Assembly: GCA_023449855.1 (NCBI GenBank)
Contig: JAEXHR010000071.1
Coordinates: 1-25,373 of the forward strand
DNA from: Pseudomonadota bacterium
GTDB taxonomy: Bacteria > Pseudomonadota > Alphaproteobacteria > Rhizobiales > Xanthobacteraceae
Direction: 5' to 3'
DNA length: 25,373 bases
Part shown: positions 7,283-16,800 of the stretch, in pieces
Layout: every line of letters starts with the position of its first letter
How positions within the stretch are numbered: position 1 is the stretch's first letter
The notes under the pieces: model-generated
What the model saw: the letters and a program-made list of their open reading frames with translations, nothing else
What the model was told of the DNA's origin: nothing
Databases searched by the model: none
Position numbers and translations under genes: made by a program

Positions 7283-8254
7283 ATGCCGAAAAAAGCCAAT
7301 AAAACCAGCCGCCGCCCTGCCCCCAAAGCCGCCAAGGTTCCCGCCCGCAAGACCGCCGCCAAGCGCCCGCGACCGATGGCCGCCCCCGGCCTGGACGAGC
7401 GCATCGCCGTGGCCCTGGAAGCGATCGCCGCCAACATGGCCGCGACCGCGCCCAGAAACTCCAATGCCGATTCTCTGGCCAGCGCCCACGCCTTCATCTG
7501 GCACCCCGACGGGCGCCTCGCTCCGGTGCCGAAGGTCAGCCGCGTGGAGCTCGACCTCCTGCAGGGCATCAACCAGCAGGTCGATACGCTGATCGAGAAC
7601 ACCCGCCGTTTCGCCAACGGCCTGCCCGCCAACAACGCCCTGCTCTGGGGCGCCCGCGGCATGGGCAAGTCGTCGCTGGTCAAGGCCGCGCATGCGCGCA
7701 TCAATGCCAGCCCGTCGGTCGACGGTCGGCTGAAGCTGGTGGAAATCCACCGCGAGGATATCGAGAGCCTGCCGCTGCTGATGGCGCAGATCCGCGCCTC
7801 GGATTTCTACTTCATCGTGTTCTGCGACGACCTCTCCTTCGACGGCAATGACGCGTCCTACAAGTCGCTCAAGGCCGTGCTCGAAGGCGGCATCGAGGGC
7901 CGGCCCGAAAACGTCATCCTCTATGCGACCTCGAACCGCCGCCATTTGCTCGCCCGCGACATGATCGAGAACGAGCGTTCGACCTCGATCAATCCTGGCG
8001 AGGCGGTGGAAGAAAAGGTCTCGCTGTCGGACCGCTTCGGCCTCTGGCTCGGCTTCCACAAATGCAACCAGGACGAATATCTCGCCATGGTCCGCGGCTA
8101 TTGCAGCCATTACGGCATCGAAATCGACGACGCCCAGCTGCAACGCGAAGCGCTGGAATGGTCAACCACCCGCGGCTCCCGCTCCGGCCGCGTGGCCTGG
8201 CAGTTCGTGCAGGAACTGGCGGGGCGGCTTGGGGTGAAGCTGACGACGAAGTAA
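7283..8254 (+). CDS. DUF815-family AAA+ ATP-binding protein
   Basis: The 323-residue protein starts at the ATG at 7283, chosen for a GAGGA nine bases upstream. An alternative ATG at 7208 would add 25 residues. A basic, proline/alanine/lysine-rich N-terminus (about 35 residues) precedes the ATPase domain. That domain shows Walker A GARGMGKSS, a Walker B-like FIVFCDDLSFD, sensor-1 ATSN and the arginine-finger region SDRFGLWLGF, which together are characteristic of DUF815. The cellular role of the family is not established. The gene is divergent from yajC and ends eight bases before a palindromic repeat separating it from the convergent GH3 gene. The ATPase call is secure and the process unknown. 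Confidence 0.9.
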   Translation: MPKKANKTSRRPAPKAAKVPARKTAAKRPRPMAAPGLDERIAVALEAIAANMAATAPRNSNADSLASAHAFIWHPDGRLAPVPKVSRVELDLLQGINQQVDTLIENTRRFANGLPANNALLWGARGMGKSSLVKAAHARINASPSVDGRLKLVEIHREDIESLPLLMAQIRASDFYFIVFCDDLSFDGNDASYKSLKAVLEGGIEGRPENVILYATSNRRHLLARDMIENERSTSINPGEAVEEKVSLSDRFGLWLGFHKCNQDEYLAMVRGYCSHYGIEIDDAQLQREALEWSTTRGSRSGRVAWQFVQELAGRLGVKLTTK

Positions 8255-8262
8255 CTCGCTGA

Positions 8263-8366
8263 CGTAGGATGGGTGGAGCGCAGGCGCGCTAGCGCCGGAG
8301 CGATACCCATCACCACGCGCTCGGAGATTGTGGTGATGGGTATCGCTTCGCTCAACCCATCCTACG
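8263..8366. repeat. Cruciform-type palindromic repeat supplying the stop of the GH3 gene
   Basis: The outer arms are a perfect 12-bp inverted repeat (CGTAGGATGGGT, 8263-8274, and 8355-8366). The inner arms are a perfect 16-bp inverted repeat (8300-8315 and 8331-8346, GCGATACCCATCACCA type). Half-units share CGTAGG and GCGAAGCG with the 2701-2790 element. The left half also carries an extra GC-rich segment near 8282-8296. The element lies between convergent genes, and its CTA at 8362-8364 is the TAG stop of the GH3 gene on the minus strand. A terminator role in both directions is likely but inferred. Confidence 0.85.
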
Positions 8367-9672
8367 AAGACCGACGCGGCGAGACATCGCTCAAGCGCCG
8401 GCCACTCTTTTCCAACATATCCCGATCGAGGCGGCCTTGTTCCGAGGCCGCCAGCGCGCAGGTGAAGATGCGGTAGAACTGCGTGCCGTCGAAGGCGACG
8501 AGCAACAGGTCGACGCCGGCATTGATCGCCTCGACCGTCGCCGCACAGATATCGTGCTGATAGACCGCCCCCATCACCATATCGTCTGTGACGATGACGC
8601 CCTGATAGCCCCATTTCTCACGCACGAGATCGGTGACCACGCGCTTCGAATGCGACGCCGCCCGATCCGGATCGATCGCCGCCAGCGCGACATGGCCGAT
8701 CATCAGATGCGTCTGCGGCTGTTTCAGGAGGTCGCGGAATGGCAGCCAGTCGGTTTTCTCTAGCTCACCGACCGGCGTCTCCAGCCGCGCCCGAAAATGA
8801 TGGGTGTCCGCAGCAACACGTCCGAGGCCGGGAAAATGTTTGACGGTGGCGCCAATATCGAACTCGCGCAAACCAGCGACGTAGGCAGATGCCACCTCGC
8901 CCACGACGACGGGATCGCTGGAGATCGAGCGCTGCCCGATCAGGCTGTTGAAATCGAAACGATGGCGCTGACTGGACTCTCGCATATCCAGCACCGGAGC
9001 GAAATTCAGCGTTACGCCGATTTCGGCCAGCTCACGTCCATGCGTTCTACCGAACTCCGTGGCCTGATGTAAGCGTTCGTCGCTGGGCAACGCAGTCAAT
9101 GTCGCCAACGCCGGCAGGGCCGTAAGCTGCGGTGACAGATGCGAGACGATGCCGCCCTCCTGATCCGCCGCGACGATCAGCGGCGGCAGTCCCGCCGCAC
9201 GCCGCATCGATTGCAAATCCGCGATCTCAGCCTTCAGTGCTGCAGCCGTGCGCCCCTTGATGTTGTGATGGGTCACATAGATGCCACCGATCAAGCCCTT
9301 GGCGACCAGTGGTGCGATGTCCTGCGCGCGGCGATAGCCGACCATGAAGTGCCGGCCCAATTCGCGCGCCTGCGGACTATTCGCGGCAAGGACAGCGGCC
9401 TTGCGCTGTTGGAATATCAGCTTCGATGACACCAGCGCCAGCGGCACGATGCACCAGAGCAACAACAGCAATCTCCCGGCGATCCAGCCGCGGTGCCAGC
9501 TTCGGCGCCACAACAGCCAGCCGACGACGAGCACACTGGCAACGGCGATCAGCGTCGGTGCACGTCCGCGCACAATCGCCAGATAGGGATCGTTCAGGCA
9601 GGCGCCTATGGCGACAAGTATCAACCCGGCCAGCCACAGAACTGCAACCGCCAGACGCTCCCAGTTCGACAT
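8362..9672 (-). CDS. Membrane-anchored glycoside hydrolase family 3 protein, NagZ-like
   Basis: The 436-residue protein has three hydrophobic helices in its first 85 residues (about 7-27, 38-55, 66-85), then a GH3 barrel domain. Visible motifs are ADQEGG (169-174), VKHFPGLGRVAADTH (277-291), which holds the family's Asp-His acid/base pair (D289, H291), and VTDDMVMGA (361-369), with D363 as the expected nucleophile. NagZ enzymes remove N-acetylglucosamine from peptidoglycan fragments in the cytosol. This one is longer and anchored by its N-terminus, so it may act on wall or lipid-linked sugars at the membrane. AAGGA eight bases upstream supports the ATG. It is divergent from the DUF4153-type operon. 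Its stop lies inside the palindromic repeat. The family is secure and the substrate inferred. Confidence 0.9.
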   Translation of the reverse strand: MSNWERLAVAVLWLAGLILVAIGACLNDPYLAIVRGRAPTLIAVASVLVVGWLLWRRSWHRGWIAGRLLLLLWCIVPLALVSSKLIFQQRKAAVLAANSPQARELGRHFMVGYRRAQDIAPLVAKGLIGGIYVTHHNIKGRTAAALKAEIADLQSMRRAAGLPPLIVAADQEGGIVSHLSPQLTALPALATLTALPSDERLHQATEFGRTHGRELAEIGVTLNFAPVLDMRESSQRHRFDFNSLIGQRSISSDPVVVGEVASAYVAGLREFDIGATVKHFPGLGRVAADTHHFRARLETPVGELEKTDWLPFRDLLKQPQTHLMIGHVALAAIDPDRAASHSKRVVTDLVREKWGYQGVIVTDDMVMGAVYQHDICAATVEAINAGVDLLLVAFDGTQFYRIFTCALAASEQGRLDRDMLEKSGRRLSDVSPRRSS

Positions 9673-9973
9673 CGCGACTATCCTTCACACCCGGTTATGG
9701 ATCGTTCGAACGTCGCGTAGCAGCAGCTCCACAGGCTTGGCGAGAGTGGAAATGGGCTCTACGCAATATCTGCACAAAACTCCTGAAATTCTGCCGGGCT
9801 GCCGCGCAACAAGTGCAATCGTGCAGCTCACAGATGGCGCATCGCCGCTGTGACGAAAGACTGCAATGCCTATCCCGACACGCCTCGCAAATGACGGCTG
9901 GTGGCTCTGCGAACCTGCCACGAGCTTCGTCACGGCAGCGCCATTCCGTCAAACCGTGAAAGGGCTGGAGCCG
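9673..9973. other. Divergent intergenic region, no gene supported
   Basis: About 300 bases separate the starts of the GH3 gene and the DUF4153-type gene, so both promoters should lie here. I found no convincing -35/-10 pair, no EcfG-type motif and no complete LexA-type box. A perfect 10-bp palindrome CGTTCGAACG occurs at 9703-9712. The frame of the downstream gene is open from 9866, but the ribosome binding site favours 9974. Confidence 0.5.
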
Positions 9974-11521
9974 ATGACGGACTTATCCGCGACCGCAGAT
10001 GCGGACGCATCGATCAGGAATTCGGTACTGCGTCCCCTGGCCATTGCTCTATGCGCAACCGCCGCAGCCGACTGGCTGTTCTATGACCAGACGATCGGCA
10101 TCTCCCTTGCGATCTTCGCCCTCATTCTGATCGTCTGCACCGCCATTGCGAATCCGCACCTCGCGAATATCCCGACCGGCCTGCGCGCAAGCGCTGTGCT
10201 CGCGATGACGCTCGCCCCCGTTATCACGAGCGTCAACGTCGCATCCGCCGCGTGCGGCGTCTTCGGAACGGCTCTTGCCGCCATCATGATTATCGCGCCG
10301 CTGCAAACGAAATTGCTGGACCGCCTGTCCGCCGCACGCCGTCTTCTGATCGCGGGACCGTTCCGGTTACTGCCCGATCTCGCACGCTCCGGTCACGGGA
10401 CGCTGACGACCAGCATGCTCGTGGCCTGGATCGTGCCGCTGGCGTTCGGCGCTGTCTTTCTGGCGCTGTTCGCATCGGCCAATCCGATGATCGAATACTG
10501 GATCGGCGCCATCGATATCAATCGCGGTGCTTCTCAGATCAGTCTGTCACGCACTTTATTCTGGTTTGCGATCCTGTCGGTGACTTGGCCCTTCGTCTGC
10601 GTGAAATTCACTGCCGCACGGCGCAACGCAGCAGTATTGCCGCAGGAGGAGATGCCGGCCGCCGACGCCGCCATCGATCTGCCCGCGGTGCAACCGAGCC
10701 AGTTGTTCGGGCCTACGGCCGTCTTTCGTTCGCTCGTCCTTTTCAATCTGCTGTTCGCCGTGCAGACGGTGCTCGACCTCCTCTATCTCTGGGGCGGCGT
10801 CACCCTCCCGGATGGCATGACCTATGCCGCCTACGCCCATCGCGGCGCCTATCCGCTGATCGTCACGGCCCTGCTCGCAGCCGGCTTCATCCTCCATGCC
10901 AGCGAGATCGAGCAAACACCACAACGCAAGCGGATTAGCGATATTCTGATCGTGATCTGGACTGCACAGAACCTGATGCTCGTGCTGTCGTCGATCCTGC
11001 GCCTTGACCGCTATGTGGAAGCCTATTCGCTGACTTACTGGCGCGTTGCCGCCTTCATCTGGATGGCGCAGGTGGCGCTCGGCCTCGTCTTCATCCTGCT
11101 GCGCCTGGTGCTGCGCCGCTCCAATCGCTGGCTGGTCCGCGCCAACCTGATCGCGCTGGTCTCTGTGCTCTATCTCTGCACATTCGTGAATTTTGCGGCC
11201 ATCGTTGCCGACTACAATGTGGCCGATTGCCGCGAAATGGGTGGCAACGGCCCTTTCCTCGATACGTCCTATCTGGTCAGTCTCGGCCCGCAGGCACTTC
11301 CGGCCCTCGATCGCTACATCGCCATCCGCCCGGACCATCAGACGCCGCTCAAGATCAATCGCGACGAGCTTGCCCGCCAGCAGCGGGCGGAGTTAAGTTC
11401 CTGGAGAGCATGGACCATTCGCGGCTGGCGCCTGCAGCGTTATCTCGATCGGATCGATGCTCCCAAGACCGCCCTGCAAAAAAGCAATCGCCTCGACGCC
11501 CCCACCACGAGCATTCAATGA
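9974..11521 (+). CDS. Multi-pass membrane protein, DUF4153/DUF4173 type
   Basis: The 515-residue protein starts at the ATG at 9974, with AAAGGG and GGAG upstream; an in-frame ATG at 9866 would add 36 residues. It has roughly ten or more hydrophobic helices, and a recognisable block running from FAVQTVLDLLYLWGG to MTYAAYAHRGAYPL, typical of DUF4153/DUF4173 integral membrane proteins. A soluble C-terminal segment of about 100 residues follows the last helix. No biochemical function is known for the family. Its stop overlaps the start of the response regulator (ATGA), and that gene abuts the kinase gene, so the three are translated as a unit. I infer a partner or output of the two-component pair, as CreD is next to CreBC in enterobacteria. 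The role is unproven. Confidence 0.82.
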   Translation: MTDLSATADADASIRNSVLRPLAIALCATAAADWLFYDQTIGISLAIFALILIVCTAIANPHLANIPTGLRASAVLAMTLAPVITSVNVASAACGVFGTALAAIMIIAPLQTKLLDRLSAARRLLIAGPFRLLPDLARSGHGTLTTSMLVAWIVPLAFGAVFLALFASANPMIEYWIGAIDINRGASQISLSRTLFWFAILSVTWPFVCVKFTAARRNAAVLPQEEMPAADAAIDLPAVQPSQLFGPTAVFRSLVLFNLLFAVQTVLDLLYLWGGVTLPDGMTYAAYAHRGAYPLIVTALLAAGFILHASEIEQTPQRKRISDILIVIWTAQNLMLVLSSILRLDRYVEAYSLTYWRVAAFIWMAQVALGLVFILLRLVLRRSNRWLVRANLIALVSVLYLCTFVNFAAIVADYNVADCREMGGNGPFLDTSYLVSLGPQALPALDRYIAIRPDHQTPLKINRDELARQQRAELSSWRAWTIRGWRLQRYLDRIDAPKTALQKSNRLDAPTTSIQ

Positions 11522-12222
11522 CGCATAGCATTCTGGTGGTCGATGACGATCCGCATATTCGCGATGTCATTTGCGTGGCGCTCCGCAAAGCCGGGTTCGC
11601 GCCAGTAACGGCCAAAGATGGCGCCGAGGCGCTCACGCGTTTCACGACCGAGCGGCCATCGCTGATCATCCTCGATATCGGCATGCCCGAGATCGACGGT
11701 CTCGAAGTCTGCCGCCGGATCCGCAAGAGTTCGGACGTGCCGATCCTGTTTCTCTCCGCCCGTGACGAGGAAATCGATCGCATTCTCGGTCTCGAAATCG
11801 GCGGCGACGATTATGTGACAAAGCCGTTCAGCCCGCGCGAGCTCGTCGCGCGGGTCAATGTTCGACTGAGGAGGTCGATCGTTCAGGCCCCAACCGATAG
11901 CGACAATGGACGCCCATTGTCCCATGGCGATCTCATCATCGATCCGCCCGCGCATATCGCGCGCCTGCGCAATGCGCCGCTGACACTGACCGCGATCGAG
12001 TTCGATATTCTCAAGACCATGGCGGCACGGCCAACGCTGGTGTTCACCCGCGATCAGATCATGGCTGCCGCATATCGCGCCAATATGCAGGTCTCGGATC
12101 GCACCATCGACAGCCATATCCGCAACATCCGCGCCAAGTTCGCCGCGAGCGGATGTGACAATGCAGTGGAAACGGTCCACGGCGTCGGCTTCAGGCTCGG
12201 CCGTTGCGAGCTGCAGGAATGA
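11518..12222 (+). CDS. OmpR/PhoB-family response regulator
   Basis: The 234-residue DNA-binding regulator has a receiver domain (residues 3-115) with acidic pocket D9-D10-D11, phosphoacceptor D53 in LIILDIGMPEIDG, a conserved serine in FLSARD and the lysine of VTKPFS. A C-terminal winged helix follows, with LTLTAIEFDILKTM and a recognition-helix segment SDRTIDSHIRNIRAKF. The start at 11518 is chosen because the receiver domain begins there and the ATG overlaps the upstream stop. Upstream in-frame starts lie inside the membrane-protein gene. Its cognate kinase follows immediately. The target genes are not shown, though the divergent GH3 gene and the neighbouring autotransporter are candidates. 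Confidence 0.95.
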   Translation: MTHSILVVDDDPHIRDVICVALRKAGFAPVTAKDGAEALTRFTTERPSLIILDIGMPEIDGLEVCRRIRKSSDVPILFLSARDEEIDRILGLEIGGDDYVTKPFSPRELVARVNVRLRRSIVQAPTDSDNGRPLSHGDLIIDPPAHIARLRNAPLTLTAIEFDILKTMAARPTLVFTRDQIMAAAYRANMQVSDRTIDSHIRNIRAKFAASGCDNAVETVHGVGFRLGRCELQE

Positions 12223-13823
12223 TGTCGCGACATCCTCGCCAGAAATGGCGACCGTCCCTCAGCTTTATCATCTTCGCATCGCTGGTGCTGGTGATGACGC
12301 TGCCCCTCGCCGGCCTCTTCATCTTCCGCCTCTACGACAACCAGCTGATCCGCCAGACCGAGTCCGAGCTGATCGCCCAGGGGGCGGCGTTGTCGACCAT
12401 CTTCGCCGAGAAGGTCGAACAGAAAATCCCGGATGGCATCAAGCTCGGCGCCGTCGTCGCCGACAAGGATCTCCCATCTCCCGATGACGACTTCGTGCCG
12501 ATCAAGCCGAAGCTAGATCTTGCCGGCGAGGATCTGCAGATCATGAGGCCGGATGCGCAAAAGCCGGCAGCACCAACCGACCCAACCTATGAGCATATCG
12601 GATCGCAACTGCAGCCACTGCTCCGTAGCACCCAGCGCATCACGCTGGCTGGCCTCCGTGTCGTCGATTTCAACGGAACGGTGATCGCTGGCCGCGACGA
12701 AATCGGCCTGTCGCTGGCTCACCTGCCGGAAGTCGCAACAGCGCTGCACGGTCGTTACGGCGGCGCGCTGCGCATCCGCATTCCCGACAAGCCGCCGCCA
12801 CCGATCTATTCCATCAATCGCGGCACAGGCCTGCGCGTCTTCGTCGCCATTCCCGTGATCGTGCAAAAACAGGTGGCCGGCGCGATCTATCTGTCGCGGA
12901 CGCCCAGCAACATGATGGAGCACCTCTATAACGAGCGCGGCAAATTCATTCTCGCCGGCCTCGCCGTGCTTTGCGTGACGTTGTTGATCGGGCTCGTTTT
13001 TGCCCGCACCATCGTGCGCCCGATGCACGACCTGATCAGTCGGATTGCCGACATCCGCCGCGGCGATTCGCAGGCGTTTCGGCCGCTGGCGCATTATGGC
13101 ACGCGCGATTTCGCGCTGCTGTCGCGCAACTTTCTTGGCCTCGCCGAACAACTGGCCGTGCGCACCGACCATATGTCGACCTTTACCGCGCATCTGACCC
13201 ATGAACTGAAGTCGCCCCTCACCTCCATCAAGGGCGCCGCAGAACTGTTGCAGGATTCCATCCAGTCCGATCCAGCATCGCTCACGATCGTCGAGCAGCA
13301 GAGATTCCTGGCCAATATCATTGCCGACACCGACCGGCTCGCTGTCATCATGCATCGCCTGCGCGATCTCGCCCGCGCGGAGTCCGCGCCGGAAATCGCA
13401 TCCAGCTCGCTCGCCGCAGTCATCGGCGAGCTGCAGCGGCGCTTTCCTCAGCTGGATTGCCGGGCCGAGGGCGATATCGAGGCCGCGATCGTCATGTCTG
13501 CGGACAATCTGCTGATCGTGCTTGCGCATCTCGCAGACAACACCGCGCGTCATGGTGCAAAGCATTTCACTATCACGGCCGCTTCCGCGCCTAACGATCT
13601 GCGCCTTTTTGTCAGCAATGATGGCGACAGCATTTCCGAACAGAACCGCAGCCGTATCTTCGATGCCTTCTTCACCACCCGCCGCGAACAAGGCGGCACC
13701 GGCATGGGGCTTGCTATCGTTCAATCGATGCTGCGCGCCCATGGTGCGTCGATCAAGCTGGCGACGTCGGAGCTTGGGGTGAAGTTCGAAATCAGATTCG
13801 TATCGGATGGGATGTCGATCTGA
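12219..13823 (+). CDS. HAMP-domain sensor histidine kinase
   Basis: The 534-residue inner-membrane kinase starts most likely at the ATG at 12219, overlapping the regulator's stop (ATGA). TTG 12204 and ATG 12222 are alternatives. It has a first membrane helix at about residues 15-40, a periplasmic sensor of about 200 residues, and a second helix near 245-268. A HAMP segment follows, then a HisKA domain with phosphoacceptor H328 in LTHELKSPLTSIKGAAELL, then an HATPase domain with the N-box LADNTARHG, and a GGTGMGLAIVQSM G-box. The layout resembles CreC-type kinases. The signal is unknown. It converges with the autotransporter gene, with only 41 bases between the stops. The kinase call is secure and the CreC likeness tentative. 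Confidence 0.95.
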   Translation: MMSRHPRQKWRPSLSFIIFASLVLVMTLPLAGLFIFRLYDNQLIRQTESELIAQGAALSTIFAEKVEQKIPDGIKLGAVVADKDLPSPDDDFVPIKPKLDLAGEDLQIMRPDAQKPAAPTDPTYEHIGSQLQPLLRSTQRITLAGLRVVDFNGTVIAGRDEIGLSLAHLPEVATALHGRYGGALRIRIPDKPPPPIYSINRGTGLRVFVAIPVIVQKQVAGAIYLSRTPSNMMEHLYNERGKFILAGLAVLCVTLLIGLVFARTIVRPMHDLISRIADIRRGDSQAFRPLAHYGTRDFALLSRNFLGLAEQLAVRTDHMSTFTAHLTHELKSPLTSIKGAAELLQDSIQSDPASLTIVEQQRFLANIIADTDRLAVIMHRLRDLARAESAPEIASSSLAAVIGELQRRFPQLDCRAEGDIEAAIVMSADNLLIVLAHLADNTARHGAKHFTITAASAPNDLRLFVSNDGDSISEQNRSRIFDAFFTTRREQGGTGMGLAIVQSMLRAHGASIKLATSELGVKFEIRFVSDGMSI

Positions 13824-13864
13824 CCGTCCACGAGACCGTCGACATCGCTTCTGCCGCATTCAGG

Positions 13865-16800
13865 CTACCAGCTGAAGCGCACGCCCGCCGCCAGTTGATG
13901 GCTGACTGCGTTGCTGCGCAATTCTCCGTTGTAGGATCCATACAGACGGAAGTTCTCGCTGCGCCAGCCCGACAGCTTGAAGCCGACCAGCCCGGCATCG
14001 CGGCCGGGTCGCGCGCCCTCGACCGTGAACGGCGTATCGAGCAACGCAGCCTGGGTGATCAGCGTGGTGTCGCGCAGATCGTGGCCCCAGCCGATGCGCA
14101 GTTCGGGCATCAAGGTCATGCCGTCGAGCGTGCGCAGCTGCGCGCTGACCGACAGGCCCAGTGTGGCGGTGAGCTTGTCGTAGAATTGCGCATCATATGC
14201 GAGGCCGAAGGGCTGCTGGTTCTCGGCATAGGCGCCGCGACGAAAGCCCTGCCAGCCGAGACCGGCAAACGGCTGCAGCACGGCCTGCTGCCACACCGGG
14301 ATCAGATAGCCCGCCTCCAGATTGACCGCAGTGCCGAAACCGTTCACCGCACCATTGATGGCACCGGGGAGCAGAATGGTTTGGCGCGAGGTGGAGATCT
14401 GGCTCGGGCCCGCGGCGACGCGCAGGTCGAGCTTCGCCGCGCCTGGTGTCCATGTCGCATAGGCCGCGCCGGCATAGGTGTCCGACGTCCCGGTCGTTCC
14501 CTCGCTGGCAGAGGAGGTGCGCGCGAAACCGAAGGCCGCGCCTGCAAGCAGGCTGGCCGATACGATGCGATCGGCGCCCATCACGAAGCCGCTGCTGGTG
14601 GTGCGCGAGCCGGCGAAATCGGCATTGCCACTGCCATTGACCGTGCTCCAGCGGCCGAAGCCCTGTCCCCATACGGTCCAGCCCTGTTCGGCGCGCGGCT
14701 GGTCGAGGCTGGCGAAAGCCTGGCTTGTCGTCGCATTCATGATGCGCCCGTCATAGGTCATGGCGAACGCCTGCGCGGTGCCGACCAAGCCGGCCGAACC
14801 GTTCAACACATGCGCATTCTGACGATCTGCGATCGGTCCCATGAAGCCCTGAAAGGTCTGCGCCATGGCGCTCATGACAGCGGGCTGACCGGGGCCGGTG
14901 AGCTGATAGAGACCATCGGCGTATTTCTGTTCGCTCGGCAGCCGGTAGATCGCATCGAACAGCGCCTTGTCGCTGGCCGACGGCATCTCGCCCGGCGCAA
15001 CGCGGCGACGGTCGAGCATGTCCGCGACGATATGCGGTGCGGAGCCAAGCTCGGCACGGGATGCGAATTCGGCAAAGCTCGACGGCGTCACCGCGAGCGC
15101 GATGAAGGCGCTGTTGTAAATCACGTCGAGCCGCATGTTCGACGACATGCCGTCGGCCGGCTGCGTCAGTGCGGTGAACACACCGGCCGTATGCGCGCCA
15201 GAGACCGCCTGCACGATATCGAAATTGTTGCCGATGGCCGGCGCGAAACTGCTCAGCGTCCCGACACTGCCACGCAGCACCGGCACCAGCGTGCCGCTGG
15301 CCCAGAACGTGTGGCCGGCGCCGCTGACGATGATCCTGTCATAGGTTCCGGGACCGCCCGGCAGGCTGTACAGGCCGTCGATATCGATGCGCGTGGTCGC
15401 CGTCGGCGACAGCGTGACATTGCCGTTGAATGTCAGTGTGCCCGCGGAATTCCCGATGAGAGTGGCGCTCGACTGGCCAGGATTGTGCAGCAGGAAGTCA
15501 TCGACATTGACCATCTTGCCCGGCGACAGCGTGCCGGCGATCGACGTATCGCCATGGATGGTGCCGAAACCGGCCAGCGTGCCCGCGCCCTGCACATGCA
15601 GATTGCCGGCGGCAAGGCTCAGCGTGCCGTCGACGGCGAGCGTGCCCCCAGTGACATCGACATCGCCCATTGCGGTCGTGCGGCCGGATACGGTGAGCAC
15701 GCCCTCGCCAACCTTGCTGAAGGCGCCGTCCGTAACCAGCGGCATGCTCCAATACGTCATCTTGTCCGGATCGACATTGACGCTGTCCCCCGCAGGCAGC
15801 GCTGTCGGGCCGGCGATGGCGCGATCGAGCCGGATCAGCCCCTGACCGAATACGGCATCGATGCCGGCATGACCGAGATCTTCCGTGGTCGAGAACAACA
15901 GGTGCGACAGATCCTGCGCATCATAGCCGGGAAAGGCCTGCACCATTACTGCGAGCACGCCCGACACGGCCGGCGCCGCCATCGAGGTGCCGTAGAGGAA
16001 TTTATAGGTGTTACCGTCAAACGGCGCATAAACGTTGGGGACTGCGTTCCCTGCCCCACCAGGCGCGGCGACGCACCAGCTCGCCGTCACGCCGCAGAAA
16101 TTCGAGTAGATCGCGGGCGTCTTGTCTTCGCCGACCGACATCACGGCAATGATCTGCCCGCGTTGATATTGCAGGTCGGAGAAATTCAACTGTCCAGATG
16201 GATCGTAATACACGCCGGTGTTGGCGTGATACGGAGTGATGTAAGGCAACAGCCCCAGCCCGGACGGATTGCGTCCGGCATCGGGATGCTCGTAGCGATC
16301 GTTGCCGGCCGCCGCGACGATGATCTTGCCAGCTGCAAGCACATTGCGCGCGGCGCTGCCTTCGATGTTGGTGTAGTAAGGCGTCAGATACCACACCTGC
16401 TGCGGCGGCGCCTTCTCGGGAATGCTCGGACCGTAGCTCGCATTGTAGATCATGGTGCCGGGCAGCGAGGCGAAGTAGTTCAGCGCCGACGCACTGGGAA
16501 GCTCGATGTCAGGCGCGAAATCCGAATATTTGTCGTTCAGCATCCGGATCGGCACGATGGACGCGTCATAGGCGACGCCGTGCATGAACAGGCCGGGGTT
16601 GTCGAATTTCTGCGCGGCGATGATGCCAGAGACGTGCGTCGCGTGCCCGATTTTCTCCTTTTCGAGCAAAGGCGAAACATCCATCGGATTGTAGGGCACG
16701 CCGTTGACCGCGATGTAATTGCGCGCGAGATCGAGCCGCAGCTTGCTGACCAGCGCCGCATTGGTGGTGTCGAAACCGGTGTCCGCGACGGTCACCAGCA

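Noticed and set aside
9690..9712. LexA-type GTTC-N7-GTTC operator in the GH3/DUF4153 divergent region
   Set aside because: Only one GTTC half lies at a workable distance; the other reads GTTA with the wrong spacing.
13811..13846. An 8-bp inverted repeat between the kinase and autotransporter stops as a terminator
   Set aside because: The loop is 20 bases and no T-run follows on either strand, so it is too weak to call.
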